From: Diploptera punctata
Lineage: Eukaryota > Arthropoda > Insecta > Blattodea > Blaberidae
Direction of reading: 5' to 3'
Length of the DNA: 64,000 bases
NCBI GenBank assembly: GCA_030220185.1
Contig: JASPKZ010001233.1
Span: 1,666,001-1,730,000, forward strand
Each line of letters begins with the position of its first letter. Within the stretch, counting starts at the first letter, position 1. Below are positions 10,064 to 20,096 of this stretch, one piece after another. The notes beneath the pieces were generated by a model. It ran no database searches, was not told where the DNA came from, and saw only the letters and a program-made list of their open reading frames with translations. The position numbers and the translations under genes were made by a program.

Positions 10064-10773
10064 TCAATAAAACTAAATATATGGTCACACGTATAAATTC
10101 ATTATATAATGGAAATGGACAGCTAATGACAAATGAGGGAAATTTTGAGGAAGTGGCTGAATTCAAATACCTAGGAACAATAATCACAAATAGGAATGAG
10201 ATGCATAAAGAAATTAAACATAGGCTCAATTCTGGAAATGCATTGCAGAGACTCTTGATGTCCCAACTCCTTTCAAAAAACGTTAAACTGAAAATATATA
10301 AAACTATTATTCTACCAGTTATATTATATGGGTGCGAAACATGGACTCTTACTTTAAGGGAGGAAAGGAGATTACAAGTATTTGAGAATAAAGTACTTAG
10401 GAAGATTTTTGGACCAAAGAGAGATGAACAGACATGTGATTTGAGAAGACTACATAACAATGAACTACATGGTCTTTATAGGAAGCCAGATATAATAAGA
10501 ACAGTTAAGTCTCGTAGACTGCGATGGGCAGGACATGTTGCACATATGGGGAATGAAAGACGTGCATGGAAGCTTCTTGTAGGAAAGCCAGAGGGAAAAC
10601 ATCCAGTTGGTAGACCAAGAATGAGGTGGGAGAATAACATTAACTATGATTTGAGGGAAGTAGATTATACAGGGAATGATTGGAAAGCATTAGCTCAGAA
10701 TAGGGATGTATGGAGAGCTTATGTCTGTGCGGCCATGAACCTACGGGTTCGATAGTGCCAGTGAGTAAGTAAG
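10064..10773 (+). mobile_element. LINE 3' end (family L-b), copy 2 with 10 bp TSD
   Basis: Flanked by TATGGATATG at 10054-10063 and 10774-10783. It inserted at the microsatellite tail of the preceding LINE. A 224-codon frame (10081-10755) covers EFKYLGTIITN, CETWTLTLREE and the RLRWAGHVAHMG / VGRPRMRWENNI tail ending AAMNLRVR. A short GTAA tail closes it. 5' truncated. Confidence 0.85.
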
Positions 10774-11127
10774 TATGGATATGAGGTTCATGGATTTGAT
10801 TCTGGTGAAGATCTATAGAAAAAATTAAACCTTATGGTGTGTCACTTCTTTTAAATATTAAATAAAAAGTATCTATAGAAATTTTCAAATGAAAATTTGA
10901 GGTTCTACTTTCCATAAAAACTATTACTCATATGTCATAGATATGTATGACATTTTGAAGAACCTCTGGATATTTAATGCATTTATCTATTAAAATTCCT
11001 AGGATTCAGTTACTTTCTCAGAAGAAATAGGTAACATTAAATCTATGGAACACAATTTTTTCCAATTAATATATCACATTATTCCCAAAATGGAAATTAC
11101 AGTTACAAAAAAAAATATTTTCAGGTA

Positions 11128-11863
11128 AATACGGTGAATCCAGAATCATCTTACCTCATAAATTGTTGTGTTCTGTTTGAACTTGTTTCAATATGCCATG
11201 CATACCAGACTTAGTCTGGACAAGCTAATAATGGTGTACATGATATATCAAAATATTTGAAGAGAAAAATTATACGCTCAGACTGGGGTTTGAACCCAGG
11301 ACCTTTGTCTTTCTAAGTCAATGCTGTACCACGGAGCTACTTGAGAACTCCAATCGAAATGCAAATTTTTCTCTTATACATTGTTAATTCCCAATTGCCA
11401 AATGCTATGAACATTTGCTCGATCATGCAAATGACAACTTCTTGTTTAAGAAGACATTTATTGCGAATTTAAACACTACTTTATAAAGTCAGCAGGGCTT
11501 CTTTCGTTTTTTTATTATTAATTTAACACTTCTCCCTGAAGAATAAATTATATTTGAAGAGAAAATTATATGCTGAGACTGGGGTTTGAACCCAGGATCT
11601 TTGGCTTTCTAGGCCAATGCTCTACCACTAAGCTACCTGAGAACTCCAATCTAAATGCAAATTTTTCTCTTATACATTGTTAATTTCTGATCGCCGAATG
11701 CTACAAGTATTTGCTCAATCACGCAAATGGCAGCTTCTTGTTTAAGAAGATATATCAAAATATGTTCAAATAGAACACTACAAACAATTTATGAGGTAAG
11801 ATGATTCTGGATTCACCTTGTTTCGTAAGGACCTCATAATGTTACTTCCTGTTGTAATTTAGT
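11128..11863 (+). mobile_element. PLE-B hairpin inserted exactly at the Graf exon 2 acceptor
   Basis: The 14 bp AATATTTTCAGGTA is present at 11114-11127 and 11864-11877. The copy at 11864 contains the acceptor AG (11873-11874) and first codon of Graf exon 2. The outer arms pair (GGTGAATCCAGAATCATCTT with AAGATGATTCTGGATTCACC) and the right end alone carries the tail with ACCTCATAATGTTACTTCCT. An S1 SINE dimer is nested inside (11257-11748). Hammerhead parts are decayed. Confidence 0.85.
11257..11748 (-). repeat. S1 SINE direct dimer nested in the PLE-B hairpin, 15 bp TSD
   Basis: GATATATCAAAATAT occurs at 11242-11256 and 11749-11763. Between them lie two same-direction minus-strand S1 units (tRNA-like blocks about 11275-11345 and 11575-11645), separated by the family leader, so a multimer was inserted as one piece. 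Confidence 0.82.
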
Positions 11864-11874
11864 AATATTTTCAG

Positions 11875-12075
11875 GTATTTAAAAGTTCTCCAGAGCCAGT
11901 AGATCCATCTCGGCCTGAGGCTCGTGCTTCCCCATCAATAAGCAGTGTACCAGCACAGAATCACGTTCAGACAACTCCATCGCCTCCTCCCAACACTAGA
12001 CAACCACCACCAGCACAACAACAGCAGCAGCAAAAGTTCAATCCATATCCACATGGGGGACAACCTGTTCAGCAT
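11875..12075 (+). CDS. Graf: Graf linker exon, Pro/Gln-rich
   Basis: The exon encodes 67 residues in phase 0 on both sides, starting VFKSSPEPVDPSRP, which continues the ENYEK helix end as in GRAF proteins (ENHEKIF in vertebrates). The rest is low-complexity: PSPPP, a PPPAQ stretch and a run of six glutamines, then FNPYPHGGQPVQH. It belongs to the unstructured linker between the RhoGAP and SH3 domains, which binds SH3 or WW partners in relatives. The acceptor is ATTTTCAG/GTA and the donor GTAAGT. The acceptor with its first three coding bases is duplicated 750 bp upstream by a transposon insertion (see 11128-11863). Confidence 0.9.
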
Positions 12076-12497
12076 GTAAGTATTTCGGATTTCATAATGT
12101 TTGATCAGAAGAATTGCACATCATAACATTGTAAATATTGAGTCTGAATAATATTCATAAGTTAATTATGGGAAATAACATTATGAGGTTCTTCAATTAA
12201 TGAATGAGTCAATTCTTATCTTATAAATATATTCTACATATATTGAAGATGCATTGAAATTACTCAATATTCAATATGAATCTGTAAAATTTACTATAGA
12301 ATTAGAAAAGAATAACCCAATCCCATTTTTGGAGTTCTACATAATAAGGAGTAAACAACAACAAGAGTCACATTCAATATTTACAGGAAAGATACTCATA
12401 CAGACAGTTATATAAAGTCTTCAGGTTTCAATTTTCATATTGCACATAAACTTACAATTTTCAACATTTTGATATACAGATTATTAACCATCCGTTG

Positions 12498-13373
12498 GGC
12501 ACATCTGATCTGAGAGGCACAGGTTGTCAATTTTGTCCCATTCCACTGCCATCAGACAGCGTTGACGACTGGGCATCCGAGTAGCTGTTTCTTTTTACCT
12601 GCTGTAAACAACCACCCCACTCAGTTTGCTCTCAACCGTTACCATGGCAGGTTGTAAATATTTTGTTCAGAGAAGCTCATTGCGCCTGAGGTCATTACAT
12701 TATTGAAGATGTGTATTTTGAAAATATTTGCAAAATGAAAATGATTTATTTAACTTATTTTGACTAAATAATGTTATATTCTTGAATAATTTTGCTAAAA
12801 TATAGGCTAAATATTGATAATGTGAACTATTTTCAAGTATTAAGTTATGTAGGTATTTTCAAGTATTTAATTTTAGAAAGTGATATTTTGAGGTTATTTT
12901 AATTATATTATTTTTAGTCTGATCATCTTACCTCAATATTAATAATTAATATTTTCAAGTATATTTGAACTGATTAAGTTATGTAGATAGGAAATAACAC
13001 TATGAGGTTTTTTTAATATTGTTTATTTGTTTCTTCACTCACCTCATACTTCACAACTCGTGGGAGTTATGAAGTATGAGGTGAGTGAAGAAACAAATAA
13101 ACAATATATTTGAACTGAAGCTAACTTATTCTTACTTTTATATCATGTTGTTTGAAGGCTTGTCACAAATTTGTTTAATCAATATTATGTCCAATAAAAA
13201 GTTTTTTAGCAGCAAATTTTGAATATTTTATCCTTTGGTCATCCCTAACAATAAAATTTCTTCGACTTCCCATTGTTCAGATTGGCAAACAGTGTGTTAA
13301 TTTTTTTTTAAGCATGTGCAGATCAGGCACATTGCGCCCGAACTCGAAGGTCAGAATACTGCGCCCGACGGAA
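12498..13373. mobile_element. Unidentified insertion with short terminal inverted repeats
   Basis: It splits a PLE-B reading frame. The ends CCGTTGGGC (12491-12499 region) and GCCCGACGG (to about 13373) are inverted repeats with one mismatch, and the motif TTGCGCC(C/T)GA recurs near the right end. No transposase is readable, and a PLE-B mini hairpin is nested inside. The superfamily is unknown and borders may be off by several bases. Confidence 0.4.
12974..13105 (-). mobile_element. PLE-B mini hairpin, 13 bp TSD
   Basis: ATATTTGAACTGA at 12961-12973 and 13106-13118. The arms (TTTGTTTCTTCACTCACCTC and complement) form a hairpin of about 40 bp and only the left end has the extra GGAAATAACACTATGAGG tail. 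No coding remnant or ribozyme is left. Confidence 0.8.
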
Positions 13374-14142
13374 AGTTGAACATTCTACTAAATGAAGATT
13401 TTAAGAAATAATATAATCACATTTTAAACATAACTAATTTAAATAGTTTTGGAAAGGAAATAATTATAAATAAATTAAAGAAATTCAGACAACAAAAAAA
13501 GATTAAAAGAATACACCATCCTGCAATCTGATTCAAAGAAAGGAAAACAATTCAAGAAAATTATTTATTCAATATTAACACTGGCACCAATAAATGAATT
13601 TAGCCTTGGTAATCTATGAGTATTAATAAGCAATAAGAAAGTAAACATCCCAGATAGTAAAAAAATTTGGAATTTATCAAATTAGTTGTAAAGACTGCAA
13701 TAAAGTATACATAGAAAAAACAAAAAGGAATTTGGACACTCACACAAAGGAATACTTTAGGAATATTAAAGATGGTGAAATTGAAAAATCAGCTATTGCA
13801 TCTCATAATTTGCTGGAGAGTAATAAAATTGAAAAAGAAGCTAAACTTTAAAACATTTGGAAAAATCTTTGGAATTGACAGTTTGGGAAAAGATAGATAT
13901 TCAGAAGAACAAATTTAGATCCTTGAAGTTTGAAATTCCCAGTGAACAGGACTTGATCTCAAGGTTCATCAAATCAACACCAGATGGCAACATTATAGAT
14001 GAAGATTCAAACAAAAATCCGGTAGTCATGATATTGGCTGAGGATGAGAGGGACGCATCTTGAAAACTGCATTTCCTATGTTAGAAAAACATAAAGTATG
14101 ATGTAAGATAAGAATTAACTCATTCATTAATTTAAATAGGAA

Positions 14143-14313
14143 TCTACACGAATCCAAATTGTCCTCTATGCAATAAAGACGAAGAAATGAATGAAGAACA
14201 CCTACAAACCTGTGAAGTATTACCTGTTGGATCCACAATAGAGAAATATTGGAGAGCAAGAACGCTAATGGCTTCGGTGCCAAGGCCCAGCATTTGAAAA
14301 CAACAACAACAAC
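14143..14313 (+). pseudogene. LINE C-terminal zinc-knuckle remnant
   Basis: Reads NCPLCNKDEEMNEEHLQTC, a C-x2-C...H...C motif typical of the end of I/Jockey-type LINE proteins, then a stop and an AAC repeat tail. A second copy of this 3' end (14440-14515 plus 14807-14840) follows, split by a MITE. Confidence 0.6.
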
Positions 14314-14517
14314 ATTAATTTAAAGAAAAAGTTTGTTGCATCTTTTAAATTGACCACGGGTCATGATAGTCTGTCTGAAAGATGTGAAGAGAATTGGAAT
14401 CATCTCTTTCCCACTTTACATGCACATTAAGCAATCTATATAGGAAGAGATTGATCAGGACTGCCCAGCTCTTTCATTCAAATCTACAATAGGAAATATT
14501 GGAGAGCAAGGGAACTA

Positions 14518-14806
14518 TAGTCCAGCCACTGATTTTCCGGCCCTGACGTTTTCACGCCAGTGTTGCCGATATGGATATTCAGTGGGAGTGGCTGCTTAAA
14601 GTATGTGGTTAGTAGACATACAGCTGACAACATCTCAGCAATTTCAAACCTTACTAGTGCGCTATAGCAGCTTCAAGAGCAGTGATTGGTTGTGGCAGAT
14701 GTTCACTCCCACTTCAACCATTTCCTTACTGGCAGTAGAGGGCAAGTTCTCCCTTTACCCCTTGTATAACCTAAACTTCAGAGCCGGAGATCCAGCGGCT
14801 AGTGTA
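14518..14806. mobile_element. 289 bp MITE with TA target duplication
   Basis: Terminal inverted repeats of about 34 bp (TAGTCCAGCCACTG... and ...CAGCGGCTAGTGTA), both including a CCGG(C)CCTGA / TCAGAGCCGG segment, flanked by TA. The paralogous LINE copy just upstream reads GAGAGCAAG-AACGC-TAATGG without the insert and so supplies the empty site. There is no ORF. A Tc1/mariner-like origin is suggested by TA only. Confidence 0.72.
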
Positions 14807-15026
14807 TAATGGCTTCATTGCCAAGTACTCTGCATTATTAAACAATCAATTTGTCTTTAGGTGAGAAGTAGTACATTAATATATAAGATAGAAATAAGCT
14901 TCACTGGCTATTAATGTGGTATTATTTCCCGATAAAGTCTTTTTGTTAAAGAAGCCACAGTTGACATGTAGAATGTAAAGTTCATAGCCTCGGCGTCCCA
15001 GAATTCACATAAAAGGATATAATTAA

Positions 15027-15170
15027 TATTCATATTTGAAGAGAAAAATTATACACTCAGACTGGGACTCGAACCCAGGACCTTTGGCTTTCTAGGCCAA
15101 TGCCAAATATCCTGGGTTCGAGTCCCAGTCTGAGCGTATAATTTTTCTCTTCAAATATGATTTATCCATC
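15027..15170. repeat. Short palindrome of two S1 tRNA-like 3' halves
   Basis: A minus copy and a plus copy of the S1 tRNA-like 3' half meet at about 15107-15112, giving arms with AAAAATTATACACTCAGACT and near complement. Both outer ends are the S1 3' tail (TTTCTCTTCAAATAT and complement). Confidence 0.7.
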
Positions 15171-15224
15171 ATTGAGATTTATGAAATGAATAATATAAAC
15201 ATAGAATTAATATTGTTTGAATTG

Positions 15225-15325
15225 GAAGCCTGGTAGCTCAGTGGTCAGAATACTGGTGTACAGAACCAGAGACATCAAGTTCAAATCCTGATGCAAGCAT
15301 ATATTTCTCTCTTCAAATAAAATGA
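15225..15325 (+). repeat. tRNA-like SINE S7-related fragment
   Basis: GCCTGGTAGCTCAGTGGTCA (A-box region) and GTTCAAATCCTGATGC (B box), then TTTCTCTCTTCAAATAAAAT. The close relative is at 33495-33600. Confidence 0.55.
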
Positions 15326-15464
15326 GGTGAAGCTTTTTGATGTTATATTTAGTTTACCATGTTCCAGTTCTGGACAATTCTTTTTTAAAAAGAAAAATTA
15401 ATGTCTGAGGTGAAGTGCTGAATATGACTCTTTTAATGATAATTTAAAAACTTTTTAGTGTTAA

Positions 15465-15602
15465 TTAACAATGTATAAGAGAAAAATTTGAATTTAGATT
15501 GGAGTGCTCAGGCAGCTCAGGGGTAGAGCATTGGCCTAGAAAGCCAAAGATCCTGAGTTCAAACCCCAGTCTGAGCATATAATTTTTCTCTTCAAATACC
15601 TT
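15465..15602 (+). repeat. tRNA-like SINE S1, single copy
   Basis: Has AGAGAAAAATTTGAATTTAG, a tRNA-like block with GTTCAAACCCC and the tail AATTTTTCTCTTCAAATA. It abuts the Harbinger-like relic. Confidence 0.7.
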
Positions 15603-15605
15603 TTA

Positions 15606-16190
15606 GGGCCGCATGCAAATACATTAGTCTCTGGTGAACTGAGTTTTCCGTGAGAATATGCAAAGTTCGAATTAGTGAGTCGCTTACTAGTCATGCATGA
15701 AAGTCTTTTTTTTTTCGTAATATTGGCAAGAAATTACCCAGAATTCTCAGCGATAAAACCACTTGTTATTTTCGTCTGCTACAGGAATGCATTTAAGCTT
15801 GCATCCTGCAAATAAAACTGTATACGACGACGTCTGTATCGCGCGATATTACGCCGATTCTCCTGTTCTTCCAGTTCAGTTCTTTGGTAGACTCTATCAA
15901 ATTCCTCTTCTCCGCGTATACCGAAAACATGATCAAAGTCTTCAAGGTCCGACATCTTGGATAAAGCAGCAATGCAGGCAACAAGGTTTCAAGTACATCG
16001 GTTACCATCGGATTGCTCACGATTCGTTCTCTGCAAAGTCACCTCGCCAGGTAGCTTACGGAATTTCAACAGTTATTATCGCATGAATAGATTCTTGAGT
16101 ATGCAAAACATATTTGGATGCAACTTTCTCAGCAGAGTACATGTTGAGAATGACTTTTACGCTCTAATGCGTTCATAGATATGAGCCTTA
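15606..16190 (-). mobile_element. PIF/Harbinger-like transposon relic (tentative)
   Basis: The left end is TTA followed by GGGCCGCATGCAAATACATT, resembling PIF/Harbinger termini with a 3 bp TWA target. The region is much richer in CpG than its surroundings and carries a short transposase-like N-terminal ORF on the minus strand. The right terminus is not clear, and the catalytic part is absent. It lies in the Graf intron just before the exon at 16305. Confidence 0.4.
15779..15955 (-). pseudogene. 58-residue ORF resembling a Harbinger transposase N-terminus
   Basis: Starts MSDLEDFDHVFGIRGEEEFD and continues with an acidic stretch then RRNIARYRRRR, FYLQDASLNAFL and a stop. Acidic start, Arg-rich patch and LQDASLNAF resemble the beginning of HARBI1-like transposases, where the frame would continue into the helix-turn-helix region; here it ends. 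This is inference from pattern only. Other possibilities are a small unknown gene or chance. Confidence 0.35.
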
Positions 16191-16304
16191 GTGTTACTTT
16201 ATATCAAATATCTAATTTCCAATTTATATTCATATTGTATTAATATTAACTCATAGTGCCATTTCCCATGATTTTTTTATAAATGTGTTGTGTTGTTTTG
16301 GCAG

Positions 16305-16620
16305 GCGGTAATAAAGACATACTACGATGGGCCTATGCCAGTGAATCTGAGTTCAAGTTTGCACAGCGTGAGGGAGCGAGACTCTAACAACGTGGGATAT
16401 GTGATGGGAAGAGTGGAACATATGAATAATGTAGTTCCACAGTCACAACACATGGCACCGGGGCAGAAGATGCCAGGCAATGTGCCTACAAGGACCGGAC
16501 CTCAGGGCACCATGGGAGCTTATTCGGAGAACAATCTTCTAGCTCTGGGTACTCAACAACATCGATACAGCCCACAGCATCACATGCAACATAAAAATGC
16601 CTTCCTCTATGGCAATATGG
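16305..16620 (+). CDS. Graf: Graf linker exon, Ser/Gln/Met/His-rich
   Basis: The exon opens in phase 0 after TTTTGGCAG and ends one base into a codon before GTAAGA. It encodes about 105 residues beginning AVIKTYYDGPMPVNLSSS and ending FLYGNMG. No domain is visible; it is polar, with many Met, Gln, His and Asn residues, as expected for the disordered region before the SH3 domain. The frame is open throughout while all flanking sequence is repeat or intron, both borders are consensus, and its phase matches the exons either side. An immediate upstream Harbinger-like relic (15.6-16.2 kb) sits in the intron. Confidence 0.85.
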
Positions 16621-16699
16621 GTAAGAATAAATTTCTACCTCATTTTTCTTCTTCTTCTTCATTACATGTTTCCAGCTGTAGGTGATGACATAATTCCAT

Positions 16700-17054
16700 T
16701 GCATAGTTACACTACTTGAAGAGTTGATTGGTGATTTTTCCTATGTAAACTATATACAATAGTCCATAGCTTAGGTGTGGATAAGATGAAATGAAATGTT
16801 TCACCCAAGGTTTGAGGTAATAGTGACTTTAGAGTATTTCTATGACAATTTATAGATGTACAATTCAACAGAATATGTTCTAAATCCTTCTCTTCAGCTT
16901 GGCACATTGGACACATAGGTGAGTCATTTAGGTTGAATCTATATAAATATGTATTAGTCACTATGTGACCAATTCTTGCTCTTGATGCAAATGTCTGCAC
17001 ATGCCATGGAGTGTTGTCATACAGTTGTTTTAACCCTTTGAATGCCACGAGTAA
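16700..17054 (-). pseudogene. LINE C-terminal domain with zinc knuckle, interrupted by S1 dimer
   Basis: A 113-codon frame (16707-17048) includes RARIGHIVTNTYLYRFNLND, SPMCPMCQAEEKDLEHILLN-C and a decayed tail, as at the end of I/Jockey-type LINE proteins downstream of RNase H. Its upstream continuation lies beyond the S1 insertion, at 17665-17780. Confidence 0.7.
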
Positions 17055-17064
17055 AATCTCTTGT

Positions 17065-17654
17065 CCGGGACTCGAACCCGGGACCTTTGGCTTTCCGGGC
17101 CAAGTGCTCTACCAACTGAGCTACCGAGGCGAGTTACGATCTAGATGCAAATTTTTCTCTTATATACGTTGTAATTCCCTATCGCCAAATGCTTTTGAAA
17201 CCATTGCTTCTATCTTTGCAAATGGCGGCTTCTTAGTTAAGAAGACATTTATTGGGAATTTAACATTACTTTATAAAGCTAGGCGAAAATTTTTCTCTTC
17301 AAATTTAATTTATCTTTCATTGAGAAATGTTAAATCAATAATAAAAACATCATTAGAAGCTTTACTAGCTTTATAAAGTAATGTTAAATTCCCAATAAAT
17401 GTCTTCTTAACTAAGAAGCCGCCATTTGCAAAGATAGAAGCAATGGTTTCAAAAGCATTTGTCGATAGGGAATTACAACGTATATAAGAGAAAAATTTGC
17501 ATCTAGATCGTAACTTGCCTCGGTAGCTCAGTTGGTAGAGCACTTGGCCCAGAAAGCCAAGGGTCCCGGGTTCGAGTCCCGGTCTAGGCGAAAATTTTTC
17601 TCTTCAAATTTAATTTATCTTTCATTGAGAAATGTTAAATCAATAATAAAAAAT
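17065..17654. repeat. Head-to-head S1 SINE dimer, 10 bp TSD
   Basis: AATCTCTTGT at 17055-17064 and 17655-17664. A minus-strand unit (tRNA-like block truncated at the left border, 17065-17135) is joined to a plus-strand unit (block 17515-17590) with the leaders meeting around 17275-17370. Only the right end has the long tail with AAATTTAATTTATC...AATAATAAAA. Confidence 0.85.
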
Positions 17655-17784
17655 AATCTCTTGTGTTAGAGATTTAAACTTATATCCGCCAATGTGATCA
17701 GGTAATGGACAGAAGTATCAGAGCCAATCTAATCAGCTCATGGCACCTAAAGGGTTAAATTATTTGGTTTCTTCATAATTTTTT

Positions 17785-18070
17785 TTAGTGTTTTTCAGTT
17801 TTCAGATGTTAACCATTAGCTTGTCCAATATTTTGTGAAGTATGTATTTATAGATGCTATTGCTTTATTTAGGGATATCAGTTTTCTAGGTTGTGGAAAT
17901 AATTTTGTGGCGGTTTTTGCAATTTTGTCTGCCATTTTCTATCTCATTTTAAAGAAAAGATGCTTATAAAAGTAATACTTGTATGTTATGATTAGAAGAC
18001 AGATTTTAAAAGGAAAAATATTCAATAGAAAAGGACATTTATCTTTTTTTATTTAACAATCTTAACCAAA
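17785..18070. other. Intron sequence without recognisable feature
   Basis: AT-rich, no ORF or repeat that I can assign. Confidence 0.4.
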
Positions 18071-18077
18071 GTGAAGT

Positions 18078-18395
18078 CCACCACTGTGGTCTCAAGGTAG
18101 CGTGCTGCCTTGTCACGCAGCAGGCCCTGATTTCATTCCCGGTCAGGACAGGCTCCTGGGTGAGATTTTTTTGTGGTTTTTCTTCACCTGTAAGACAAAT
18201 GTCAGGAAACTTAGGGCCCAACAGTCCCCGAAAATCATCCAATCATCATCATCACCATCCTTCAGCGGTGTGGAAAGCAACAGGAAGCTACCACACCTAT
18301 AATTCCCTAGTAAAGCTGCAAAGCATAGCATGAGAATGCTATGATTGCAGTGAAAGACCTGCCCTCGGGCAGAATTATTATGGATGGATGGAACC
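18078..18395 (+). repeat. SINE S6
   Basis: A tRNA-like head (TGGTCTCAAGGTAGCGTGCT, then CCTGATTTCATTCCCGG) followed by a body with GTCAGGAAACTTAGGGCCC, an ATC microsatellite and a tail ending CTGCCCTCGGGCAGAATTAT then GGATGGATGG. The tail half appears in reverse inside the S5 copy at 53542-53947. A head-side relative is at 54690-54880 (minus). Confidence 0.65.
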
Positions 18396-18499
18396 AAAGT
18401 GACAAAGATACTTGATAATAGGCAAAAAAAACAATAACATTAAATAATATAAAGACAATACATAATTTTATTTAATACGTATAATTGGCAAGAATTAAA

Positions 18500-18790
18500 T
18501 GAATCGTGATTTCTTCTGACCTCATACTTCTATGTTTTTTTAAACACAGCACTGTAGTATCGGCGACCCATTGTCTTCATCGTCAGCTGTTTTCACGGCT
18601 GTCCATTCCTTTCTTTTGCCGGTAATTATCCAAACTGCCATCTGGTGTTCTTTTGAAGGAATTATTTTCTAAACTGCCATCTGGTGTTCTTTTGAATGAA
18701 TCATTTTCTAAAGTGCCATCTGTTGTATTTTTGAAGAACTTTGTAATCAAACTCGGTTCGTCCGGAAGTTCCAATTTAGTTGGTACTGTT
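18500..18790 (-). mobile_element. PLE-B 3' end remnant with GAUA-type hammerhead
   Basis: The minus strand encodes ELPDEPSLITKFFKNTTDGT, with the SFKRTPDGSLEN segment repeated, then CTGACGA, a stem II region, GATAC and a decayed stem III, then the 3' signature. It shares GAUA instead of GAAA with the copies at 48.1-48.5 kb. Confidence 0.6.
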
Positions 18791-18794
18791 TAAT

Positions 18795-19400
18795 ATATTC
18801 CAAAATTAGCGTCGTCTTCAATTCCTTTAAGATTGTTTATCTTTTAAGATATCGTAACATAAACAAATGCCAATTGTATCCTTCTATCATTTGTGCCATA
18901 ATTACTGTCAAATTGACAGGGAGCACATGTGAAGTGTATAACATGTGATCATTGAATGGGGTAGATTCCAAGAAAGCTGGTGATATTTTTCACTGAACTT
19001 GTGAAATACATTTAAAATAACTTTTTTTTGACCACTGTCAAAGGTTTGCCAGACTTGTGTTTTAAAAATTTAGATGGCACCACAACAACAGAAGATTCAA
19101 CAACTTGAGCCATTTTGTTGCATCAGAATCGACTGAAATGTATCATCCATATGTAATAAACTATTTTAAGTTGTAATTATTGATTATGTTATATATTTTA
19201 ATATTTTCTATGTTTTGAATATTATTATTTTCATTCGCGAAGAATAACAAGTATATTCAGAGGACATATTTTTAATTTAATGAAGGGAACTACTTTTTCG
19301 TGTACTTATTGCTTCTACATCTTACATCGGTGTCCATAACCAATGAAAAGCGAGCAGGTCACATGGTTTTGTTTTGATGAGGATCACTTCAAGAGGGGAT
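18795..19400. other. Intron sequence without recognisable feature
   Basis: AT-rich; a stretch around 19000-19140 could be an old DNA transposon but I cannot support an assignment. A PLE-B end (AGAAGACAGGATATGAGGTG) lies at 19408-19430. Confidence 0.35.
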
Positions 19401-19799
19401 AGCCTTTAATTAGAAGACAGGATATGAGGTGAGGTAAAAAGAATTTTATTTTAAATTTATGCTATTTTCACTTAACTGTAGTAACAAAGAATTATACTTA
19501 ATTACATTATTAATCGAACCCACCTTCCGAAAGGAGGACAAGATAAGACAATGATGATTAAGGCTAGGATTTTTATGTAATAAAATATAAGATTGCAATG
19601 CAGATAGTATATATTATTCAACTGTTTGTGTGTGAAACCAAAACAAAAGACAGTCAAAAGTCTAACTTCTCATTATACTATTAAACTGTTTGTGTGTGAA
19701 AAAAAAAACAAAAGACAGTTATAAGTCTAACTTCTTATTATACTATATTGCAAATCTTAACTTTTACTACATAAATATCCTAGCGCTAATGATGACATT

Positions 19800-19990
19800 A
19801 TTAATCAGACTTGATAGTCTAGGGGTTAAATTCCTTGACTCTGGTCCCGATAGGTTTTTTCTTTTCTTTTTGGATGGAAAAATCCCATGGGTTTCAAGTC
19901 TAAAGATTTTTGGGGTTGTAAAAGGACCTGAACCCTCTGAGCAAAATTTAATCAGCCTTTCCCATCCAAGTAATACTTAGTTGCTTACTA
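19800..19990 (+). repeat. S3 SINE, diverged
   Basis: Diverged head (GATAGTCTAGGGGTTAAATT) and the block with TTTTTGGATGGAAAAATCCC, as in the complete copy at 30206-30605. Confidence 0.55.
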
Positions 19991-20096
19991 AACATATCTT
20001 TGTAGCGATGTGCTGAGCACATGTCACTTGCTGACATCTGTAGTTAAAGAAGCTATCCAAATTAGCTCGCTTAAGTAACTAATATATTTTAAAATA

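Larger units (their letters stand above)
12165..14142 (+). mobile_element. PLE-B copy, decayed, interrupted by another element
   Basis: The left edge has GGAAATAACATTATGAGGTT and AATGAATGAGTCAATTCTTA; the right edge has the inverse (TAAGAATTAACTCATTCATT). Inside on the + strand are remnants of the RT after YVDD (12240-12490) and, after an unrelated block (12498-13373), of the region leading into GIY-YIG (13385-14060), ending EIPSEQDLISRFIKSTPDGN-like sequence and a decayed hammerhead (CTGAGGA at about 14037). Confidence 0.65.

Noticed and set aside
16707..17048. A host zinc-finger gene
   Set aside because: The CPMCQ...EHILLNC motif and RIGHIVTNTYLYRF match the end of LINE proteins, and the reading continues beyond an S1 insertion.
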